From Tragulus kanchil (taxonomy: Eukaryota > Chordata > Mammalia > Artiodactyla > Tragulidae): a stretch of 64,000 bases of DNA. Below, piece after piece: positions 59,901-64,000 of this stretch; the stretch's first letter is position 1; the number at the start of each line of letters is the position of its first letter. The notes under the pieces were generated by a model that saw nothing but the letters and a program-made list of their open reading frames with translations, ran no database searches and had not been told where the DNA came from. The position numbers were made by a program, and so were the translations under genes. The stretch lies in the NCBI GenBank assembly GCA_022376925.1, contig JAIOJX010000032.1, positions 296,226,897 through 296,290,896 of the forward strand, given 5' to 3'.

Positions 59901-59989
59901 GGGATGGCCACCCCGCGGGTAGCAAACCCACAGCGAGCGACCACGGCGCAGACACGCCCGCCCAGCAAGAGGCTCAGCGCAAACGCCAT
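50355..59989 (-). CDS. NGRN: NGRN (neugrin) gene, complete, three exons
   Basis: Mitochondrial RNA-granule protein needed for 16S mt-rRNA stability and mitoribosome assembly, working with RCC1L, RPUSD3/4, TRUB2 and FASTKD2 in human cells. Exons: E1 59826-59989, E2 59357-59467, E3 50355-50946. The total is 867 nt, giving 288 residues (human about 291). The N-terminus MAFALSLLLGGRVCAVVARC is a plausible mitochondrial presequence (basic and hydrophobic, no acids early). The conserved Neugrin/Rrg9 core spans E2-E3 and includes ESWSVPRLAEGF. The C-terminus is GREFFDSNGNFLYRI. Intron 2 is 8.4 kb and carries repeats and two duplications, but no exon is duplicated. Confidence 0.97.
51100..51460 (+). 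mobile_element. CHR-2-like tRNA SINE in NGRN intron 2
   Basis: CAGGCTTCTCTGGTAGCTCA head, long CHR-2 body, AAATAAATAAATAAAAT tail. Confidence 0.65.
52201..52533 (-). mobile_element. young SINE, insertion 12
   Basis: Long form, target duplication ACAAAGGAAGATTTTT. In NGRN intron 2. A head-only copy at 53540-53656 comes from the tandem duplication. Confidence 0.85.
52416..54654. repeat. tandem direct duplication D16 (52416-53536 / 53540-54654)
   Basis: Offset 1,123 bp, wholly within NGRN intron 2. Confidence 0.92.
53090..53225 (-). mobile_element. degenerate CHR-2-like SINE
   Basis: Plus strand TTATCTGCTGCACTGGGAAT through GACCACCAGGAAGTC. Repeated at 54213-54348. Confidence 0.5.
55228..57403. 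repeat. tandem direct duplication D17 (55228-56296 / 56335-57403)
   Basis: Offset 1,107 bp, with about 38 unmatched bases at the join. Within NGRN intron 2. Confidence 0.92.
55561..55893 (+). mobile_element. young SINE, insertion 13
   Basis: Long form, target duplication AAATTCACCAATAGAG. In NGRN intron 2. Copied at 56668-57000. Confidence 0.9.
58078..58220 (+). mobile_element. CHR-2-like tRNA SINE
   Basis: GGGACATCACTGGTGGTCCA head, GGTTCGATCCC B box, AAATAAATAAATAT tail. Confidence 0.65.
58278..58765 (+). mobile_element. Bov-tA-like SINE, interrupted
   Basis: AGCTTCCCTGGTAGCTCAGA head to 58397, resuming at 58656 and ending GCAACTAACACAC. Split by young SINE 14. Confidence 0.8.
58398..58655 (-). 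mobile_element. young SINE, insertion 14, nested in a Bov-tA-like SINE
   Basis: Splits a plus-strand Bov-tA-like element exactly, with target duplication CACTCCAGTATTCTT. The older element resumes at 58656. Confidence 0.9.
58882..59185 (+). mobile_element. young SINE, insertion 15
   Basis: Long form with target duplication AAAAAGACACA, 170 bp from NGRN exon 2. Confidence 0.85.
59216..59268. repeat. short tandem repeat, 25-bp unit
   Basis: TATCCACAGGAGGCTAGCGG occurs twice in tandem, 90 bp beyond the intronic side of NGRN exon 2. Confidence 0.85.
59357..59467 (-). CDS. NGRN: NGRN exon 2
   Basis: 111 nt: completes Ser, then ALKRQKKAIRFQKIRRQMEA through TWEAMEQI plus two bases. Very basic segment. 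Acceptor CCCCAG, donor CCG/GTGAGA. Confidence 0.95.
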
Positions 59990-60350
59990 GTCGACGGGAA
60001 AAACCCTACGGAATGGCAACACCGGAAGCCAGGGGGCGGAAGTGCCCGGATGGGTAGGAAGTTGGCGTACTCGCACGTCCTTCCGGCTTCCGGCTGAGGG
60101 CGTGACTTGTGGGCTTTAACGACTCCGCGGCCCGCCCTCCCCGGCAGTAACTACCGGGGGATGGGAGTGGGGAATCCCTGCAACTCGGGGGATCGGGATG
60201 AAGTAGAGGACACTCCTACAAAACGGCGTAAACTTTAATAAAACGACGAGATCATTTGCCCAGAGCCTCTGCCCCAAGGGCTGTCCAGGCCGGCCTGTCT
60301 CCGCCACGGCGGCGGGAAGGGCGTCCCCTCGGAGGGTCTCTGATGGCAAC
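59650..60350 (-). promoter_or_regulatory. NGRN CpG-island promoter
   Basis: GC- and CpG-rich with several ETS-type CCGGAAG motifs (near 60021 and 60082), common in nuclear genes for mitochondrial proteins. No TATA. Its upstream part from 60021 is repeated at 61143 onward. Confidence 0.75.
59826..59989 (-). CDS. NGRN: NGRN exon 1
   Basis: 54 codons plus two bases: MAFALSLLLGGRVCAVVARC through ELQELE, donor AG/GTACCG. The start has CGACATGG context inside a CpG island. Confidence 0.95.
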
Positions 60351-62255
60351 AGTCCCTTGCCCTGGGCACTCGACTCCTCTGGGAAAGGGACTTTTTTTTT
60401 TGTTTTAAAGATTTATTTATTTATTTATTTTGGGCGGGGGTCGGGTTGGGGAGGGAGCGGAGCGGGCGGGCCACTTCCGTTGGTCTTTCGTTTCTCTATT
60501 TTCATCCGTCTTTGTTCTTTGGCTCCTGTGGGCCTCCCATCGCGGTGGCGTCTGTTGTCGCAGAGCACCGGCTCTGGGCGCATGCGCTCCTGAGATCCGG
60601 CTCGGTAATTGGACACATCAGTCCAGCCGCTTGGTGGCACGTGGGATCTTCCCAGGCCAGGGATGGAACTGGCGCCCCTTGCACTGCAAGGCGGAGTCCT
60701 TACTCACTGGACCACCAGGGGAAGCCCGGAAAGGGACTTTTTGTCCCCAGATGACCTCCAGCCCGGGGCCGCACCCAGAGTCGGAAAATAAATCTTAGGA
60801 TATTGAGGGATTCTTTGTGTTTTGCCTCATGCAAACAGGGTTCCTGCCCAGGGCTTCTCACACTGAAGCTTGGTGGCAGTCTTTGAGTTAGCAAAGACTG
60901 AAGATTTTTGCCCCTTTGGAAACCTGGGAGGCGGGGCGTTCATTCCAGGAGAGCTTGAGCGCTGGGGTTCCTTCCTGCATTTACCTCTGCTGCTTGAGGT
61001 CAAGGAGTACAGGGGTGTGCTCCGACAGGTGGGATGGGGGTCAGAGAATGAGACCCCAGGCCTCTGCTGCTCTGTGGCCAGAGCCCAGCATGGAGGGCAA
61101 GGCATTCAGTCCGTGAGCCACTGACCACTCTTGGCGTCGAAAACCGGAAGCCAGGGGGCGGAAGTGCCCGGATGGGTAGGAAGTTGGCGTACTCGCACGT
61201 CCTTCCGGCTTCCGGCTGAGGGCGTGACTTGTGGGCTTTAACGACTCCGCGGCCCGCCCTCCCCGGCAGTAACTACCGGGGGATGGGAGTGGGGAATCCC
61301 TGCAACTCGGGGGATCGGGATGAAGTAGAGGACACTCCTACAAAACGGCGTAAACTTTAATAAAACGACGAGATCATTTGCCCAGAGCCTCTGCCCCAAG
61401 GGCTGTCCAGGCCGGCCTGTCTCCGCCACGGCGGCGGGAAGGGCGTCCCCTCGGAGGGTCTCTGATGGCAACAGTCCCTTGCCCTGGGCACTCGACTCCT
61501 CTGGGAAAGGGACTTTTTTTTTTGTTTTAAAGATTTATTTATTTATTTATTTTGGGCGGGGGTCGGGTTGGGGAGGGAGCGGAGCGGGCGGGCCACTTCC
61601 GTTGGTCTTTCGTTTCTCTATTTTCATCCGTCTTTGTTCTTTGGCTCCTGTGGGCCTCCCATCGCGGTGGCGTCTGTTGTCGCAGAGCACCGGCTCTGGG
61701 CGCATGCGCTCCTGAGATCCGGCTCGGTAATTGGACACATCAGTCCAGCCGCTTGGTGGCACGTGGGATCTTCCCAGGCCAGGGATGGAACTGGCGCCCC
61801 TTGCACTGCAAGGCGGAGTCCTTACTCACTGGACCACCAGGGGAAGCCCGGAAAGGGACTTTTTGTCCCCAGATGACCTCCAGCCCGGGGCCGCACCCAG
61901 AGTCGGAAAATAAATCTTAGGATATTGAGGGATTCTTTGTGTTTTGCCTCATGCAAACAGGGTTCCTGCCCAGGGCTTCTCACACTGAAGCTTGGTGGCA
62001 GTCTTTGAGTTAGCAAAGACTGAAGATTTTTGCCCCTTTGGAAACCTGGGAGGCGGGGCGTTCATTCCAGGAGAGCTTGAGCGCTGGGGTTCCTTCCTGC
62101 ATTTACCTCTGCTGCTTGAGGTCAAGGAGTACAGGGGTGTGCTCCGACAGGTGGGATGGGGGTCAGAGAATGAGACCCCAGGCCTCTGCTGCTCTGTGGC
62201 CAGAGCCCAGCATGGAGGGCAAGGCATTCAGTCCGTGAGCCACTGACCACTCTTG
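60021..62255. repeat. tandem direct duplication D18 (60021-61133 / 61143-62255), NGRN promoter
   Basis: Offset 1,122 bp. Copies the upstream NGRN promoter, a young SINE and part of the TTLL13 terminal exon. Confidence 0.93.
60397..60727 (-). mobile_element. young SINE, insertion 16, in the NGRN upstream region
   Basis: Long form, target duplication GGAAAGGGACTTTTTG. About 400 bp upstream of the NGRN start. Copied at 61519-61849. Confidence 0.85.
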
Positions 62256-62345
62256 CCCGTTGCAGAAGATGGCCCTGGCTTGGGGTCATGGAGGGTGATA
62301 CTGATTCTGCCAAGGCTCGGTTTATGGCTCCTAGCCTTCTGCAGT
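62110..62345 (-). pseudogene. TTLL13: TTLL13 terminal-exon remnant (frameshifted)
   Basis: TTLL13 is a tubulin polyglutamylase next to NGRN in human. The minus strand reads RRLGAINRALAESVSPSMTP and continues QGHLLQ...TECL, clearly alignable to the human C-terminal region as I recall it (RRLEAINRVLAGSV..., WTECT). After TEC a small indel shifts the frame: the neighbouring frame then reads PSMLGSGHRAAEAWG, matching the human LPSM...HRAAK stretch, and soon meets a stop. A decayed exon. A partial copy of its 3' half lies at about 60990-61133. Confidence 0.8.
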
Positions 62346-62609
62346 GGAAACATGGGGTACTCCCTGAGTTGGTATTCACAGAGGAGACAGAATCACCTCT
62401 TTCCCAACTGTTGCCCACTTACCAACACAGAGGAACGGCATCCCATTCTTGCCTCCAGCGTCTTTACCATATTGTATTGTAACTGATGTGCTTACTTGTC
62501 CATATCCCTGTTAACACGCGTTGGCTGCAGGGACTGTGTTTTCTGCCATTTCTATCACCGGGGTCTGGTACAGAGAAGGAGCTAAACCAAGCACACATCA
62601 AACACCTGG

Positions 62610-62795
62610 GGCACCTGACTTCGTGACTGTGGGTGGCACTGTTAAAGCTGCTCCTTGATCTGTCGCTTGTTCTCCTCGAGCACCTTGTTTTTGTCACAGC
62701 CCTGGAGGTTGGTAAGAGTCATGGAGTCACAGAGAAGCGCATCCTTCACCTCTCGATCAAGGTGTGAGTCGGTGGTGAAGCTTGGGGAGTGGTTA
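62610..62795 (-). pseudogene. TTLL13: TTLL13 internal-exon remnant (stop codon, split by an LTR)
   Basis: The minus strand reads NHSPSFTTDSHLDREVKDAL, then LCDSMTLTNLQGCDKNKVLE and ENKRQIKEQL, the conserved catalytic-domain end of TTLL13. TAA at 62644-62642 follows where the family has a Phe, and homology resumes as QCHPQSRSQ. The first two codons (GTG AAC) and the splice acceptor lie on the far side of an LTR at 63321-63326. The exons that should separate this one from the terminal exon are missing from the roughly 300 bp between them. Confidence 0.85.
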
Positions 62796-63320
62796 TGAAG
62801 GAGGAAAGGAGCAGGCTACCCTGACTGAACTGACTCCATCTTGAAGAAGAGGCCTCCATCTTGCACTTTGAGTGAACTCTGGACTGTGGAGCCACGGAGA
62901 TGAAAAATTACCTGTCAACTAGGCCTCCTGGGCTGATGAGAACCTAACCAGGGAGACCTCGTATCCAAGCCTCCCCTTGGCCATGAAAATGAAATATCTG
63001 TCACAAGACAAATTACCATTTGTGATCTTAGTTAATCAATTCTTGGTAGACAAGCTAAGCAATATGCTTAGGTGATTTTCGATTGTACCTTTGTGATGGC
63101 AACCAAATCATGTTTTTTTTCTTTAATGTTTCCTAGGCAACCTCAAGTGTTTGGATATGGGTTTATGCACGGAGGCTTTAGGTATAAATGTTAGCCACAA
63201 GTTTTGTTCGGGGTCCTTGGCTAAATGGGGGCCTTGGACCCACTGGTGTAATAAATGCCCTCCACTGTTCACTTACTTTGTTGCTTGGCATGAGTTGTTT
63301 CCTAAAGCCCAATTATAACA
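62796..63320 (+). mobile_element. solo-LTR-like element inserted in the TTLL13 exon
   Basis: 525 bp beginning TG and ending CA, with a TATA-like TATAAA near 63182 and an AATAAA at 63250-63255, as in retroviral LTRs. Flanks are GTTA and GTTC, consistent with a 4-bp target duplication carrying one change. No internal retroviral genes are present. The family could not be assigned from memory. Confidence 0.75.
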
Positions 63321-63340
63321 GTTCACCTGCCTGGAGGAGT
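63321..63340 (-). pseudogene. TTLL13: 5' end and acceptor of the split TTLL13 exon
   Basis: The minus strand reads CCAGGCAG/GTGAAC, an acceptor plus Val-Asn. This continues the VNHSPSF motif whose remainder starts on the other side of the LTR. About 350 bp of further minus-strand upstream sequence show no recognisable exon. Confidence 0.7.
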
Positions 63341-63670
63341 CATGAGCTGTCGCCTCCCTAGCCCACCTGAGCAGGTCGTGAGTCTCACAGGCCCAGCTGG
63401 AGGGTCTAAGATAGACGCCCTCCTCCAGCAGCCTCCTCCAGGGAAGCCGACTGTCCTGACTTCAAAGGCCACTGGGACTCTCCCCCAGAGGTCCCCCCAG
63501 TGTGCAGGCCGATGAGAGCTAGTCAGACAGCCTGACTCTACAGCTATAGTGACCTTAACAGCAGCGCTTACACAAGGAGCGTCTGGGATCCAAAACCTGA
63601 GTTCCTATGGGGGAGGTCAGAGACCTGCAGGTCAAACATTCAGATGTCTTATGCCTTCTACTCGTTCCTA
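63327..63670. other. no gene recognised; probable TTLL13 intron
   Basis: Lies upstream (minus strand) of the split TTLL13 exon. No conserved TTL-domain codons seen in any minus-strand frame. Confidence 0.4.
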
Positions 63671-63679
63671 TGCACCCTA

Positions 63680-63890
63680 ATGAGCTTCCCTGGTGGGTCA
63701 GTGGTAAAGAAACTGCCTGCCAATGCAGGAGATGCAGGGTTCAATCCTTGGGTTGGGAAGATCCCTTGGAGAAGGAAATGGCAACCCACTCCAGTATTCT
63801 TGCCCGGAGAATCCCAAAGACAGAGGAGCCTGGCAGGCTACAGTCCATGGGGTTGCAAAAGAGTTGAACACTACTGAGTGACTAACAACG
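63680..63890 (+). mobile_element. Bov-tA-like SINE
   Basis: TGAGCTTCCCTGGTGGGTCA head through GAGTGACTAACAAC. Uninterrupted full-length copy. Confidence 0.75.
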
Positions 63891-64000
63891 CCCCTACCCC
63901 ACTCCACCCCTACCCTCGCTAATCCTTCTGCATCCCCTGTTCTATTTCTGCCACCTGAGTATGCTCCTATCCCAGGTGCCCTGTTCAGGGGCCGGCCTTG

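Overview
The window is mammalian nuclear DNA from a ruminant artiodactyl. The evidence is spliced vertebrate genes with GT-AG introns, CpG-island promoters, L1 3' ends, and ruminant-type tRNA-derived SINEs (Bov-tA-like and CHR-2-like). The species cannot be fixed from the sequence. The genes are those of the human 15q26.1 / mouse chromosome 7 neighbourhood, all on the minus strand: PRC1 (first exon and promoter only, about 9.96-10.4 kb), VPS33B (complete, 23 coding exons, about 14.9-39.8 kb), NGRN (complete, 3 exons, about 49.9-60.0 kb) and a decayed 3' end of TTLL13 (about 62.1-63.3 kb). Joining the VPS33B exons by splice phase gives exactly 1,854 nt (617 codons plus stop), the human protein length. 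The NGRN exons give 867 nt (288 codons plus stop).

The dominant oddity is 18 near-perfect direct tandem duplications. Seventeen are about 1.07-1.20 kb and one is 591 bp; together they add roughly 19 kb (about 30 percent) to the window. They fall without regard to content: in intergenic DNA, introns, promoters and exons. VPS33B exons 1, 3, 13, 14, 17, 18, 22 and 23 appear twice, and exons 12 and 21 have an extra truncated copy. Mismatches cluster at the joins. Read literally, the VPS33B copies would break the frame. The simplest reading is contig ends overlapping by about 1.1 kb that were never merged, so copy number here should not be read as biology.

Layout: 0-10 kb is L1- and SINE-rich DNA, probably PRC1 intron 1, ending in a GC-rich PRC1 promoter with CCAAT and CHR elements about 34 bp apart. 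10-15 kb is the PRC1-VPS33B intergenic stretch. 15-41 kb is VPS33B with its CpG-island promoter (duplicated). 41-50 kb is intergenic repeats. 50-60 kb is NGRN with an 8.4-kb intron 2. 60-64 kb holds the duplicated NGRN promoter and the TTLL13 remnant, which a solo-LTR-like element interrupts.

Two features look truly biological and less ordinary. One is a very young, abundant tRNA-derived SINE with 16 independent insertions, nearly all with clear target-site duplications and several nested in older SINEs. The other is the TTLL13 remnant, with a stop codon, a frameshift, missing middle exons and an LTR inside an exon. The genes do not form one pathway: VPS33B acts in vesicle tethering and fusion, NGRN in mitochondrial ribosome biogenesis, PRC1 in cytokinesis, and TTLL13 in tubulin polyglutamylation. 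No previously undescribed gene system is visible.
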